Source: Caenorhabditis remanei
Taxonomy: Eukaryota > Nematoda > Chromadorea > Rhabditida > Rhabditidae
Length of the DNA stretch: 64,000 bases
NCBI RefSeq assembly: GCF_010183535.1
Contig: NC_071330.1
Location: 11,637,717 to 11,701,716 of the forward strand
Direction: 5' to 3'
Shown in pieces: positions 30,591 through 44,116 of this stretch. The position numbers and the translations under genes were made by a program. How positions within the stretch are numbered: position 1 is the stretch's first letter; every line of letters starts with the position of its first letter. Under the pieces are notes generated by a model. It was not told the DNA's origin. It did not search any database and worked only from the letters and a program-made list of their open reading frames with translations.

Positions 30591-32329
30591 AAATCCCTCT
30601 CTATGCCAGAAATTTCTCTATATTTCCAATGCCAGTTCTGCACAATTTCTCATATTTTCCCTAACCATCATCATCATCACTGAAAACACAACAAACAGAT
30701 CGTGCTGCTGGGTGTCCAACCCCCCTAGACCGAGCGGTCGTCCCCGTTGACCGTCACTTGTCAGTTAAGAAGAAAAAAAGAAGAGATAGGAGTGGGGGGA
30801 GGGGAAACGAGTCATATGGAAAACAAATACAGCAAAAAAAAAACTATCTGTTTCTTTTGTTCCCCTTCTTTTATTTTCGATTTTTCGAGGATTCTCTGGG
30901 AAACGAAAAGTTTTGGGAAAGACACCGTTTTCCGGGAGATTTTTTTGAAAGTTGCAATGTTTGGAAATTTGAAATCTCTGGAATGTTCCGGGCGATTTTT
31001 GATTATTTCTAATATTTCCTCTTGTTTTACGAATAATTTTTCATGTCGAAATTTCATCTTTTTGCGCTTTTCAACGTTGAGCATTAATTCGTGGTTTTAA
31101 TACTGAACATTGTATTTTTTCTTTTAAAGTTTTAAACAGTTTTTACCCAAGCTTCTAAGCTTCCCAGATTTTTGGTTATTCAAAAACTTTTCTACAATTC
31201 GTGTTCACTCAGAACCGTTTTGAATGGATCCGAGCTACTCTTGATCACTTTTTAGTACTCGAGACCGCCCGATCCTAGTTTTAATTTAGGAGAATCTTTT
31301 CCCGCTTCAAAATACTTTTTTTGCAAAGTCTAATGGGGTTATTTTCCTTATTCACGACCGTCGAGAATTTATTTTTTTACAAATCCCGATTTAACGTTAG
31401 TCTAACAGTATTTTTCCCTTTTTTGCATTTTTCGATATCTTGTATAGAAAAATATGAAAAAAGACGCCGTTTGCCGTTTCGCCGTTCGTGAGAAAGGGAA
31501 ATACGTATTAAAATACACTTTTACATGTCATGAATAACCCCATAAAATAAGAAATAAGATATAGACGTCTTTATTGATGAAACCACTGAAAATTATCCAT
31601 TTTATCATTCAATTTAAGTTTGTTTCAGTTCGAAAACCTCCAAAAATCTTCATTTTTGAGATCAGGACAACCCACTGGTACCTGTAAAACAAGACCAAAT
31701 TTCACCATATTTTTTGCTCCCTCCTTTCCTAAATTACACAACTTTTGTAATCAACATTTCCTATCGACTCTGCTTTTTTTCAATCAATTTCTCACTTATC
31801 TTCCAAACCCAAACTCCTCAATTCCGTCACGATGCACCATCATTATCTAATCTACATTTTTTTTCTCTTCAAAACGCTTTCTCTCCGTCTCTTTCTCTCT
31901 CTCTCAACAAAACCACATCATCATTCTATTATTTCTGTTTTCTATTGTTTGGAAAAATATCTAGAGTGTCGAAAACCAATAAATGAGAGAGGGGGGAATC
32001 TGACTAATGTACTAACTTTTCTCTTTTCGAAGAAGAAGGGGTCGGGACAGGTACAGTACTCCTTTCCCATTCGGAGAAACAAGACACGAGACCTGTCTTC
32101 TTCCTTTTTCTTCTCTTTTTTGTAGTGTAATCTTCTGGTATTGATTGATTCCAAATGAAGAAGAAGAAGAAGAGAGAAATGATAAGATTTTATGGTCGGA
32201 GTGTGGAAAGGAAGAAGAAGAAGACGTTGTATACACACGCCTACCGCCACCACTAATTAGTCTTCTTCTTTCTTTTTTCATTTCACTTTATTACCTGGAA
32301 GAGGTTTGTGGGAAATCTTTTAAGCTTTG

Positions 32330-32950
32330 GAAGGAGAGAGAAAGAGAGCGCAGAGAAGTCAGAGGGTCGAGCTTCTCTGCGTCATCTCCCTGGAGAGCTA
32401 GAAAGTAGGGATTGTTTGAAACGCTATAACTTAAAAATTGTGAGAGCTAAAAAAAAAAGACCAAGAACAAAAATGTAGCCCTTGACGTAATCTTCAATTT
32501 GGTAGTTAACAACCATTTGATAGCTTGTCATCTTTTCGAGATATAACCAGTTAAAGTTGGCTCTGAGAGACACAGAGAAGGCAGACACTCTAGCTTCTCT
32601 GCGCTCTCCCTCTGCAGCTAAATTGCAGCAATAATTTCAAATGGACGACATTAAAAGAGCCTATCTTGTCTGGGTTGTAATTTTCGATAACCGTTCTCGT
32701 TAAAAAAAACACTTCCAGTTCAGCCACTCTTGTAGAGACTCATGCTTCTATGCACCCTCCTTCTACACCAAAATCGTATTCAATTCAAACTTAAAATCAA
32801 AATAAACCCCTTGAAATGTTCTACATTTTACTTTTTGATAAATTTTCGAAAGCTCCTTTTTTTTCCAAAGTTATAACGCTTCAAAGTCAGCAACCTTACT
32901 CGAGAGACGCAGAGAAGTCAGACACTCTAGCCTGCCTGCACTCTCTTCTA
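32330..32950. repeat. Cluster of GAGACGCAGAGAAG short hairpins
   Basis: Three ~50-bp palindromic units at about 32345-32400, 32560-32620 and 32900-32950. Each has CGCAGAGAAGTCAG or a close variant facing CTTCTCTGCG. A related unit lies at 51128-51180 in a cuticlin-like gene intron. A CTGCGTCTC-type motif is overrepresented in Caenorhabditis non-coding DNA. The role of these hairpins is unknown. Confidence 0.65.
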
Positions 32951-33677
32951 TCTTTTCCAATTTTCAAATCCATAATTGTTCAAAAATACATATATTTATT
33001 CCAATTCAACTAAAAAATTCTCTTTCCCCCACTTCTTCGCTGATAAAAAACGTCCGTGTTCTATAACACAGCATTTCGGGAGAAAGGGCGAAAAAGGTTG
33101 ATAATTTGGCAACAATCAGAAAAAGAGAGAAAGAGAATTCAACATTTGGTGATATACAATTTGTGCTGCAATAGATAAGTACCATGTTCCTATCAGTTGC
33201 GGAGTTTGTTAGCTTCGAAGCGCTCTTCTCTCCACTTTTTCAATTTTTATCGTAAAGTTGTGCTATTTTCGATGCAAAAACTGATTTTTCCCTAATTAAA
33301 CTCAGTGCCCAACCTAACTATTACTTCCTCGTCTAACTATTTACAATCATATCTGTCCCCATTCCTCTGTCCACCTAAAAGTACATATTTACCGTCGTCC
33401 CCTTGCTCGGCGAGCCAACTCATAAGCTTATCTCTCTCTCATTCCCCCTCTTTAGTTGCCAAAAGACAAGTACCCTCTCTCTCAGACCAGCCGACTGTCC
33501 TAAACCAAATAGGGGTCCCCCTTTGTGATTTTTATGAGCCATCACCCTCTTTCGATGTGTTTGCTTCTTCCCCTTTTCATGCCTTTATATATCAATTTTT
33601 ATAGGTAACACAACACAACGGACACCTAGCCGAACGTCGATTTCATAGGCATCGAAAAAAGAAGAAAGAAGAAGAAA

Positions 33678-36600
33678 ATGCCACGTATCAACCACCCGAA
33701 AAGGTGAGTTTTTAACAAAAAACGTATTTTTTAAGTACCGATAAAAATCATTCTGGATTTGGATTTAAAAAATTTTGGAGAGGTGTCCAAGGGCTATATT
33801 TTTCCAGTTGACCTTATTTGCCCGCACCAACCCTGACGAGTTATAGCCCTTTGAAGCCAAGTTGCCCAAAATTTCGATAGCCACTTTTACCGCCCGTTAC
33901 AGCTTGTGTACGGCTTGTACAAACAAGTGATCAACTACGAAAACATAGCTCCATAACTTGAGACCCCCTCTGACACCATGTCAAAGTTGCTGTCTAAGCT
34001 AAATCTCCAAAACTCTCCGTGCTCCACTCTTAATCTCTTTTCCAATTTCAATTCCCCATTTCCACCTTTAGATATCCAACCTTTTCCTTCATTCCCTCCT
34101 TTTTAATCCCCCCTATTCTCTCCATCCGGAAGAAGAGAAGCCCCTCTCATTAGTACCGGAACGAGTCGAGATAGAAAAGCGAAAAGCAGAAGGGAGGGAA
34201 GGGAGTTGCATTTTAATTTGTTCGAAAAGGTGGGGAGGGATTAAAATATGTGGAGTCTCTCAGAGAAGACGTGAAAACTGGAGAGCAAGAAGGTGTGTCG
34301 GTTGCGTGAGCAAAACTAATCATCGCTTATGACTGGCTTATTTATGAAGTCAACTTAGGGAGTATTTTTGGAATTTCGGGGTAGGAGGTGTAGTAAGGAA
34401 TTGAAATTGGAGCTGAACTCGGCGATCAGAAAAGTCGAAAATCCAGCAGTGTAGTCAAGACATGGGAGAGATCATTGCGCCCGCCACGAGCCTCGTTTTT
34501 TTGTTGAAAAACTTTTGCGATTTTTGAGTTGTCGTCTTAAAATTACCATTACTCTCTAGGGAGGGAAAGTACCAAAAAGTTGTCAACTTCAAAAATTGAG
34601 CGCTACTTTTAAACTGCATGATTCATAAAAATATACTTGATTAGGCAATCAGTATTACCATTTCACACTCTCAAAGTTGGACAATTTCTGCTAAAACTGA
34701 ACAAATTAAAGGGCCCATCTGATGAAATTCCACATCTCGGGTCTTTTGATTCTCCAACTAGTATTGGAATCTTGGAATCCCAATCCCATGTTAATACACA
34801 CTTAGTCCTCCTCTTTTCTAATCTTCATATGTCTCTCTTTTTCTTTCTTTCCCACCCTCTTCATCTCTTTATCACTCTCCATATCCATCTGACTTCATTC
34901 CCCCCCTCTCCATTCCCTCCATTTCTCACACATTCCCTATTGCAGATTCGTCTCGAATTCCTCTCTATCCGCCCGTCTTCATCGTCATAGCAACCGAAAA
35001 CCCCAGGCGGCAGTGGTCACAGCTAGAAGGCGAAGACAAGAAGCCACGCCTCCAGCAGCAGCGATGGCTCCAGTCGTCATTCCGGCAGTAGCCGCCGCCG
35101 TCGCGCAAGTTATTCCACAGGCACAGCAAGCACCGTCGGTTTCTTTCGAGTTGAGACCAAATAGACAAATGGTTAGTTTTTTATTTAATCCGGCATCATG
35201 CCCAACTCTATATATTCACAGGAACACCAACAAGCAGGCCGCCGTCATTCTTTCGAAGATTTCGCTAATTTGGATTCAGTTATCGCAGAGATGCTCCAAA
35301 ATATCAATGAAATGACACAAGTATTGCAAAATGTTGGAAATGACGGCCCATGCACTTCCACATCATCAATTGAGCAATCTGTCTATCTTTCCACCACATT
35401 TGAGAATATCCAGCCGATGATGGTGGCGTTGAGTCAAAAAGTCCAGCAAGGATTGGAGGTGAGATAAACACACTTTTGGATAAAAAACTTTTAAAATGTT
35501 CTCAGCAAAAATCCATGAAAACGAATGCAAGCTAAGTTACGAAATTTCTCGATTCATTTTGAAAACAGAATCGCTAAAAACTGCCAAAACCTCTCCCATT
35601 TGTACCTGAGAACTACAAAACCAAGTTCCTTGATTTTTTCTTATCAGGACGGTTCAAAAAAGTATAAACATGACTTTTGGGTCTCACACTGGTACTACGG
35701 TGTGCGCCTTTAAATTCCGATACTGTAGTTTTCGCATTCAGCTCGATGCCCTGGCATGATTATACTTTTCTGACTCGTCTAATCCCGCACAATCTCATTA
35801 CCTTATTTTTTAAAGTTTCTGGCTCTATCCTTTTGATTTTGAGCCAATCATGCCACGTCATGACCTTGACCAAATAATGAATCTTCTAATTTCCCAATTC
35901 TTGTCTCAACTTTCGCTTTCCTTATTGCTTCACATAGACTTCGAAAGGAGGTAAACATTCGAAAAAAGGAGAGAAAAGAAGAGAGAGAAGGGTCATGAAT
36001 CATAATGGTATGTACTATTGGCATTTGCACATAAAAAGAGAGAAAAGGTGTCCAGGTACCACGGCTGGTACCCCCAAAGGGAGACACCTCGTGCCACAAA
36101 ACCATTGACTGTGTGAAATAACGATGGAGTTGGAGAGGTTTTTTGAATTGGAATTAGAATGTGAGGGGACTTGTTAAAGAAGGAAGGATAGGGGTGTGGG
36201 ATTGAGCCTTGATTCTAACATGTTGATAAATAACAGATACTTCGAAGAAATACTGGTCCCAACACGTCAAACACAGTACCTCGGTTTAAAGGCGCATATG
36301 GTACACCAAAATTGCTCCTAATATAAATCTCGATCTGGTTAAATAAGTGAACTTTATTGAATACGTTAAAGTTGACTTGAATACGTTAAAGTTCAAGTCT
36401 TAATCGAAATTTTTCTCGGCCCGGGGTTTAAAATTCAAATATCTTCTGAACGAAATTTTGAACGAAATTTTCAAAAATGTTGAAATTGAATTTTTCTATA
36501 CTTTAGGATTCAATCAAACGCCAGCTATTTATCAAAAATTGAATTTTTTATGTAAAATCTTTAAAATCTTCAAAAACTTCGGTCAAAAAGGTACCTTTTC

Positions 36601-37526
36601 TTGAAGCCGGGTTGACCGGGCCGAAACTGGCCGAGCCAAAATTTGACAAGTTTGATCGCACCGAGATGTTTCAAAAATTTCATCACGCTTATGTTTAGCC
36701 AAATCCGGTAACGCCACAAAAAACGATTCGCGTCTTTTAACTTGGCTTACTTATGGCTAGACCGTCCCCACTTGAAACCAGAAACAACCTACGAAAAACT
36801 TCCATTCGCACATTCATTTTTTCCAGATCTTCATTCCACCAACCATTCCATCCTCCTCCCTTCTCCGTATCACTGCTGAAAAACTCTCAGAAATTGGAGA
36901 CCGTACCCTTTCCGAGAAGATTCAATCCAATGCCCAATCCCTTACAAATGCCACGTGGCAAACAATGAATTCAGTCTTCCGAGTGTTCTCCCTAACCGAT
37001 AAGCAAGTGATGGGATATCTTCGTCATTTAAAAGCACAAACACCCTCTGGAATGCCAATATTCCCGAGACATTTGGATACTGGCAACACGTATATTTCAC
37101 TCGGAGACAGTGGAGCCTACTTCTTCGGAGAGGAATTCGTGTGTAGAGCCCCAATGCCAAATGGAACACAACAGAGGAGGCCGAATCAAGTGCAGGTGAG
37201 GGAGAAAATAGGCAAATCGAATTCAGTGTGACGAGAGCATTCAGAAAAGTATAATCATGCCATGGTTCGGTGAAACCCAACGGTCCCCCCAAAGAAAATA
37301 CGGTATGGACTTGGATACTGTAGCTGTCGTGGCAAGACCCAATCTGTATAAAACCAATGCATGATTATATTTTTCTGAAAGCTCTCGTTGAGTGGAATAC
37401 GAACACAACAATTATTTTTCAAAAAATAAAACTTATATTCTTTTTTTACAGGAAGCCGCCGAAACTGGCTCCGACGTCTTCTGGTACGAGGCATCCGATA
37501 CCGATGATGAGTCAACGACCGATTAA
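33678..37526 (+). CDS. Unknown nematode protein, 310 aa
   Basis: Five exons: 33678-33703, 34946-35171, 35222-35458, 36827-37195, 37452-37526 (933 nt, frame closed). The tiny first exon encodes MPRINHPK. Residues 1-40 are basic ([19 protein letters not shown]), followed by an Ala/Val/Pro/Gln stretch (about 45-70). A helical segment follows ([36 protein letters not shown]), then a region with [20 protein letters not shown], and an acidic end, [15 protein letters not shown]. There is no signal peptide. The basic N-terminus and acidic C-terminus would suit a nuclear protein (inference). I do not recognise the family. Introns 1 (1.2 kb) and 3 (1.4 kb) are long and carry a family D and a family C element. 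AATAAA is at 37676-37681. It converges with the 199-aa gene. Confidence 0.82.
34516..34700. mobile_element. Inverted-repeat element, family D, half copy
   Basis: Right half of family D only: GCGATTTTTGAGTTGTCGTC, AAAAAGTTGTCAACTTC, CACACTCTCAAAGTTGGACA. It is located in intron 1 of the 310-aa gene. Confidence 0.7.
35652..35775. mobile_element. Inverted-repeat element, family C, degraded
   Basis: Ends TCAAAAAAGTATAAACATG and CATGATTATACTTTTCTGA, with the interior GGGTCTCACACTGG. It is in intron 3 of the 310-aa gene. Confidence 0.65.
37231..37388. mobile_element. Inverted-repeat element, family C (best copy)
   Basis: ~158 bp. The left end ACGAGAGCATTCAGAAAAGT plus ATAATCATGC pairs with the right end GCATGATTATATTTTTCTGA plus AAGCTCTCGT. 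It lies in intron 4 of the 310-aa gene and accounts for much of that 256-bp intron. Confidence 0.85.
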
Positions 37527-37886
37527 TTCTCTTTCCTAGTTTTTCTCTTCGAATCCCCCTTCCCTCTCCATATTCCGTGCCATACGGGAACCCTTCTACT
37601 TTCCATATTTTTCTGATTTTTTGGGAATTTTTTATTGATTTTTTTTTCGGCGTACGGTTGTGATGTGAATAGCACAATAAATACATTAAAAAGAAAAAAA
37701 AATTTACAATTTCCTATTTTTCCAGAGAAAAGAAAAAATAGAAGTGGAATACTGTACTACGCGGGAAAAGGGAGTACGTTGGGGAAAGAAAACTTCGGGT
37801 AGGTAAAAATTTCAAAAAAAAACGCTTCTGCGCTCTACTGACATTTCACCTTCGAAATTATCACTAGAGCGCCGTTGCATCACGAT

Positions 37887-39166
37887 TTATTGGAATGTAG
37901 AGGCACGACGCATTGTTGGTCTATTGATTGATTTCTTCTGGGCCTCCACGACAACTGCCCAATCATACATGGTTGTGGTTACTGTAGTGACGTCATAGAA
38001 TTCAGGAAGACGATACATTTTACGGACACGCTTCAGGCGTTTCGTGTTTTCATAGTAACGGCTGATGTCTCTGGAAAATGTGAACGGAATTAATATGAGG
38101 GCGGATATGGTCTAACCACGAAAACTACAGTAACCCAGTTCAAAGGCGCATAGGCTCAAGGATTGCTTCCCTCACAAAACAACATTATGCATCTTTTAAT
38201 TGGCTTACTGTAGTTTTTGTGATAGATCCCTGCTATAAAAGTTTCAGCACTTTTAACTTGACTTATTATTAATGAACCGATTTCTTTAAAATTCCCAGTG
38301 TAAATTACCTCGACGCAATCAACACAATAGCATTCATATTCCGAATAATCTCAATTTCCAGTCGCCAAAAGCACGTGGATCCGAGTTCAGCGTCACGAGA
38401 TAATCCCATGCTCCATGAGAAATCCGATTCGGCGATTCGCTCGAACTTCTTTGTCTGAAAACAAATGATATAGGTTTAAGATATTCAGTTACACGTGGCA
38501 GGTGGTCCATGTGTAATACGATACTTTTAGAAGAAATGAGTCAGGAAAAAAAGGCTAAAAATAGGTCAAGTGATAACAAAAAAAAATCAAAATTTGAATT
38601 TTCTAGATACGCACCGTTCCATTCTTCTCTCCGGTGCCTCCTTTGTTGAATGGCAGACAAACGAGGAACTTCTCTGGCGTGTATGCTCCTGGCGCGGTGC
38701 CTGAAAAGAAATTAGTTGTATTTCGGATAATACAAATGTTAGAAAAGTTTGGATAATTACAAGAATGTATGACTGGAAACGAGCTATATTTTTGTAGTTT
38801 ACCGTTTTTTGATAGTTCTTATGGTTTTAGATATATACAACGCTGAAATATGTAGTAACCTCAACATTTCGAAATTTTATCAGATATTGGTTTCAAGAAC
38901 TCTGTCTCGACATCCTCTACATCCATCGAATAAATAAACAACTTCACAATTTAAGCTAATAACATTTTCCGTATAAACTCACCATCACTACTAAATGGCC
39001 AATCCCACACAAACGTTTCGCTCATTCCAGCACCAGATGGACATTCTTGAGCTTCCAACTCTTTTTGCTCTGTATTATTATTCAAATCATATTTCAACGC
39101 GAACTTGTGACGACGTGTCCGTGTGGCTTCATTGATTGTTGCTGACCTTTTTAGTAGGCCTGTCAT
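37887..39166 (-). CDS. Unknown nematode protein, 199 aa
   Basis: Four exons on the - strand: 39166-38983, 38700-38615, 38454-38309, 38070-37887 (600 nt, frame closed). It starts MTGLLKRSATINEATRTRRH directly after a TTTTTCAG acceptor, so an SL trans-splice or an unseen upstream exon are both possible; the N-terminus is therefore the least certain part. Segments include KFALKYDLNNNTEQKELEAQ, FVWDWPFSSDGTAPGAYTPE, SCWRL-like STCFWRLEIEIIRNMNAIVL, and a basic C-terminal part (YYENTKRLKRVRKMYRLPEF). There is no signal peptide. The family is not recognised. The TAA overlaps an AATAAA on the same strand (37891-37886). It converges with the 310-aa gene, whose own AATAAA is only ~205 bp away. Confidence 0.8.
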
Positions 39167-41948
39167 CTGAAAAATTGGAGAGTGAAGGGTTATGGAGAAT
39201 GCTAAAAGTTAAATAACGATGACAAAACGGAAACCAGGTATTGGAAAAAATATATGGAAGAAAAATATGTTAAGGTTGGTAGATATTCGTATAAGTTCCT
39301 ACCACGACAATTGGGTTACTGTAGGTTTCGTGGCGAGACCAAGCTCTCTACAAGTTGTCACGAAAACCACAGTATCTTCGGTTACTGTAATCCCCACGGC
39401 CAGACTCTACTCTAGCCGTTCCAGTAACTCATAAAAAATTCAACAAAAACTTCCGAGAAAAAATATGAAAACTGAGAACTCTTCTATCTCATTCCGCGGG
39501 TATTTAAGACCTCATCTGAAAGTCGCACTCTCAGTGCACTCTCTTTCTCTGGCACTCTCTCACTTATCCATCTCTCTAATCCTCCATCAGAAGAAGCACA
39601 AAGAATCTGGCGCCAACTGCCACTTGGCGCCGCCCGAAAGAACACGAAGAGAGGGAAGGGGGTCCGCCGCCTAAAGAATTTATGAACCTACAAAACATCT
39701 TGTTGGCAAAAAGTGGATAGCAAAAAATAGAAAGTTGTGAATGTGGGGAAGGAAAAACATAAAACATGTGAATGGATGGATGGCACTGAGAATTTATGTT
39801 CGGTTGGGAAGTTTAGAGAATGGTAGCAGTCGTGTCGAGACCCGAGAGTGCCATAGATGATTTCAGAAAACCGAGACATTTTGGATGAGTTTAATCATGA
39901 CTAGGTTAAGTTTCGGCACAGTGAAAAATGGGTCAAAATCAAATTAAGTTTTAGAATTTGCACTGTTGAATCAAATTCAGCAAGTTACGGTACCTTGAAA
40001 ATCAGAAGTCCTCAGTTGAAACGATTCTAACAAACCGAGCCGTAACTACACTCATTTTTTAGCTCCGTCTTTCTGAACCTAAAAAAACTAAGTGTCCATT
40101 CCATTTTACAATCTTACAACCCAAAACCCGCTACGAATAGTCCAACTGTACTTAATGGAAGTGAAAATTGAGAAAACGAAGAATTCGTTGTAGTGCTGGG
40201 GGAGAAGAGTTGGAGGGAGGGGGTAGACGGGTGGGTGACCCCACTGGACTTTTTGATTTTACACTTCGCCGCAAAAGAGAGTGATATGTTACATACGATT
40301 GTATTCTTTGGTCTTATGGGTTGGTCCGATGGTTTCGGGGGGGAAGGATCTTTGGGTTTAGGTTAGAAGGTAATTGGGGGGTATTAGCTGGTCAGACCAT
40401 AATCGTTATGACAAAAGTTAGGTATTGCAACTGGGGTAGGTGAAATAATGAATACAAGACTTCGACCCTATGAAGCTTACAAAATGGGCCGGAGGTTCAA
40501 GATTATACATGAGCTACAAAATGATTTTTTATTAATAAAAAATTTGTAAAATTTTAGACAATATGCTTCCCAGGATCTCAAAAGTAGGGATCTCGATTTT
40601 TCAGCTCAGCCAACCTGAGGGTAGCCTAGCCAATCTTGACCTAGCCAAGAGCAGACCCACCTTGCCTAAGTTAGCTCAGCATACTACAATCTTTACTCCA
40701 ATACCACCTCGCCTATCTTTTATACTCCTCGCTCTCCTAGAAACCTATTCCTAGACCTCCCACTATCCGCCTCTTATTAACCAAACACCGTCCCTCTTTT
40801 CCCCTTTTGAAAAAAAACTAATAAACGTTCAAAGATAGTGCCAAAAACCATTCGCGCAAACAAAACTCATATCACAACCTATTACTCCTCTCCGAGAGCT
40901 CTGAGAGAGCAGAGCCAAGAGAGCAAAAGATAAGAAATGAAAGATTTCGTCGTTTCTCTCTCAATCGGTTATACAACTGAGGCCTTAAGTATCAAGTGTC
41001 AAGTACTTGGAAAACATACGGACCGAAAAAATGATGATGTCAGGTAGTTTACGGAGAAAAAAACAAAAGAAAAGAGGGAACACCCAATGAATCATTGTTT
41101 TGAAGGAGTTAGGTGGGGGTGGGGGTCAGGGGTAAGGAAGTAAAATAAGAGAAGGACGAGTTCAAGGAATTGTGAAATTTTGGGATCAATCTAGGGTTTG
41201 ATGAGTCAAAAATATCCGTCTGGATTCATTCAAGGGATGCATTCAGAATTCGATATAGGAATTGAGCAGACTTGCGAAATCTCGGCCCGGATTCAAAAAA
41301 TGTGCACAATTTTTATCAAAAATAGTCAAAAATGTCTCGTACGCTTAAGTTTTATCGATATTTTAAAACATAGTCAATTTTTCGCAAAAGCCCGGCCCGT
41401 TCCAAGTCTGGAATTGAGACCAAAGATTTCTGTATAGGTTGAAACAACTATACTTATTACTCCGAGAACTCCTGTGACTAAAGTTCAAAGCTATACACTT
41501 TCAGTACACTTTTTTACTTTTCCACGAAGAAAAAAACCGGAGAAGAGAAATGACTATTGCTGAGAATGAAACCATGACACCTTCTCAGGTTACCAGCAGT
41601 GAAGGAGGTATGTAGGACACATACGTCACTGCAAATTCCTCTTTTTGTACTAAACATGTTATTAGTTTTGGTGGATTTTGGTTTAGTGGGGTTAATGAGG
41701 AGAATTTCAGCGATTTTCAAAATCTGAATGCATGCATTTGATTTTTTTAAATGAAAGAAGAGAAATTCTGAAAACATGTCGAATTATGTTCGCTGGTTTA
41801 CGGGGGTTCAAGCCTGACAGTTTACACATTTTAACGTATTCAAAGTACCAACGAATTTTTAAAACACTAATGAAACTTCTTAATGGCACCAACTTCTACT
41901 CTCAACTACAGTACCGACCAAAAATAAATCATCTTTTGCCATTTTTGA

Positions 41949-42318
41949 GTTGAAAATTCCGAACTATGAGAGTGTGTCATAGAAAAACTAACTGTCCCAC
42001 AAAATAACTTTTTATGGGATCGAACAGACCAAGAGTAGTACTCCATTTTTGTAGTTGACAGCTTTTTTATACGGAAACTTCCTAGATAGTTATAGTAATT
42101 TTAAGTGGGCAGCTCAAAAATCGCACTGAAGTTGGTCGATATGACGGAGGAATTACTTTGTCAAAATGTAACTCTCTAGGGAGTGTCCGTGCCAAGAAGT
42201 TGTCAACTACAAAAATGAAGTTCTACTCTTGGCCTGTTTGACCCCATTAAAAGTAATTTTGTGGGGCACTTAGTTTTACTATGACACACTTTCAAAGTTG
42301 GGCGTTTTCAGCTGAAAA
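41949..42318. mobile_element. Inverted-repeat element, family D (full)
   Basis: ~370 bp. The left end GAGTTGAAAATTCCGAACTA pairs with AAAGTTGGGCGTTTTCAGCT. The inner arms carry TGTAGTTGACAGCTTTTTTA and GAAGTTGTCAACTACAAAAA. Arms of over 100 bp on either side make it a long inverted repeat. Confidence 0.85.
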
Positions 42319-43175
42319 AGGCAAAACGTGATATAAAACGTGATATATTCTTGGCCGGTACTGTACATAGTCCATCATCTAGATAGATGGGTGAGGCAAA
42401 TCCTTCCTTATCTAAAAAATTGATGGTTCTGAGCCATTATTGTCTGTTTGGAACAATCCAACGTTATAATGACCTGAATATGGCTATAGATTGAATAGCG
42501 TATGAGAAGAACAAAATTCATACCAAAACCGAGTTTTCAGGTTATGTCAAACTTCAAAAAGTGAAGCGTCAACATAATTACTTTATAAGCTAGTCCACGA
42601 TAAAACACCAGGGATCGGTCTTTTGGGAATTCGAACCGAGGAGAGGTTGGCAATGGAAATTAAACGGTTGTGTGCGGTAATAGACCATCAAACCAATACA
42701 ATTTGGATCATTAGGTCAATCGGTGGCAGATTCTACACATTCTTTATTTTAATATATTTCAAGAAATTAAGCTTGATCTCTCTAAAGTTATAAATTTTAC
42801 AAGCAGACTCACTAAATCCCACTTATTGAAAAACACTATCCAACTCAGAGTCCATTCTAAAAAGCTCTTACCCAAGACGACTCATTAAAACAATTTAAAT
42901 GACAAGATATCAAAAAAACAACCTCGATAATTGCCGTCACTTTTCCTCCGTAGTAATAGTAGTGTCCAGTGGCAAAAGCCACTGCCACCACCGCCAGAAA
43001 AGACATTCTGTTCCGAGACAACTGCCCCCTTTCTCTCGGCTTGTTTCTTTGCTTAGGCTCAGAATCACTTGAGTTGCCGAAAGCTTTTTTTTAGACGTTT
43101 TCCTTGTCGGGATAAAGGTTTAACGGAACTTGGAACATGCAAAAAGGGAAAGGAAGAAAGGATATCTGGTATACG

Positions 43176-43202
43176 GGGGGGAGGGGGGGGGGGGAGGGGG
43201 AG
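43176..43202. repeat. Poly-G / G-quadruplex-prone tract
   Basis: A run of G broken by a few A bases (G6, A, G12, A, G5) in an otherwise AT-rich region. Such C/G tracts are favoured sites for G-quadruplex formation and for deletions in worms lacking DOG-1. Confidence 0.8.
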
Positions 43203-44116
43203 GATTTGTTGCAAATGTTTTGGAGCACAGTTTTTGGTCTATGGCTCAGGGCTAGCCTGATTCAGAATTCTTTTTGAGATATTTGGGTCTCATCACGAAA
43301 ATGTGCTCAAAAGTGAATACCGTAGGACCAACCCCCAAATCCTTGTTTCTCCAAAATCTTTCCGTTTCTAATCGAATCAAGATGGAGTAAGAGGAATCTC
43401 CCAATAAATATTACACTTGACAAAAAATCAGGAAGAAAATGAAATCGAGAAAGAGAAAAACTTGAGAGAGTGTGCTTTGCTCTCTCTCTCCCTTTCTGTG
43501 TCTGATGCTAGAATGTAGAGGTTCACTGGATCCGACAGTGAGAAATGATGGCTCACTTTGAAAATGCTCTAAAGCCGACAAAAAACGAATAGATTTATAC
43601 ATTTGAGTTAATTGCTCAAATGAGAAATCTAAGCTCAAGTTTTAGTTGGAAATCTTTATCAACCTACCTCGGTTTTCTAAAGAAATATCAAAAAGATGTC
43701 AACTGACAAAGAGTTACTGTAAAAAAATAGCTCGCTGGCTGAAACGCGCAAGCGCAGGAAGTTGTAGATTTTTTGTTGTTGATAATCCTTGTCGAGGCTT
43801 TATTTTTCTTACTGTGAGCAATATTCATTAAGTATTTCATTAGTTGGGAACAGTTTCATAGCTGTGAAACCTCTTCCCGGTGAATGCCATCCTACTAAAG
43901 GTTTTCCTCAATCATATTTCGCGAGGCATGTAGCTTTGAGGACGACAGACTGAAAACTACTGTTATTTATATAATTCAGATCTTCTCGTTTCTAAAATTT
44001 GCAGAGTCTGCCCAACATTTCATAAAAACTCTCCCATTTTGCAAATTTTCTTTCAGTTTCCAATTCAATTCTTAGTTCGTCTACGCATGCACACCAGTGG
44101 CCCATCTTCCAGCTCC

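Larger units (their letters stand above)
26125..33677. other. Gene desert with repeats (7.5 kb)
   Basis: I see no reading frame with family resemblance or a convincing exon chain. Contents are inverted-repeat elements of families A, B and C, short GAGACGCAGAGAAG hairpins (32.3-32.95 kb) and pyrimidine-rich tracts. The last part (33300-33677) is TC-rich and likely holds the promoter of the gene at 33678. Confidence 0.6.

Noticed and set aside
31714..32408. Several overlapping 75-117-aa frames on both strands
   Set aside because: They sit in TC/GA-rich simple sequence and lack conserved features or splice logic.
42617..42686. tRNA-like stretch on the - strand: 70 nt, GGTTCGAATTCC B-box match, ends GGTCTAT and AAAGACC almost pairing
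   Set aside because: No A box, T stem does not pair and the D arm is absent. Possibly a very decayed tRNA but not a supportable gene.
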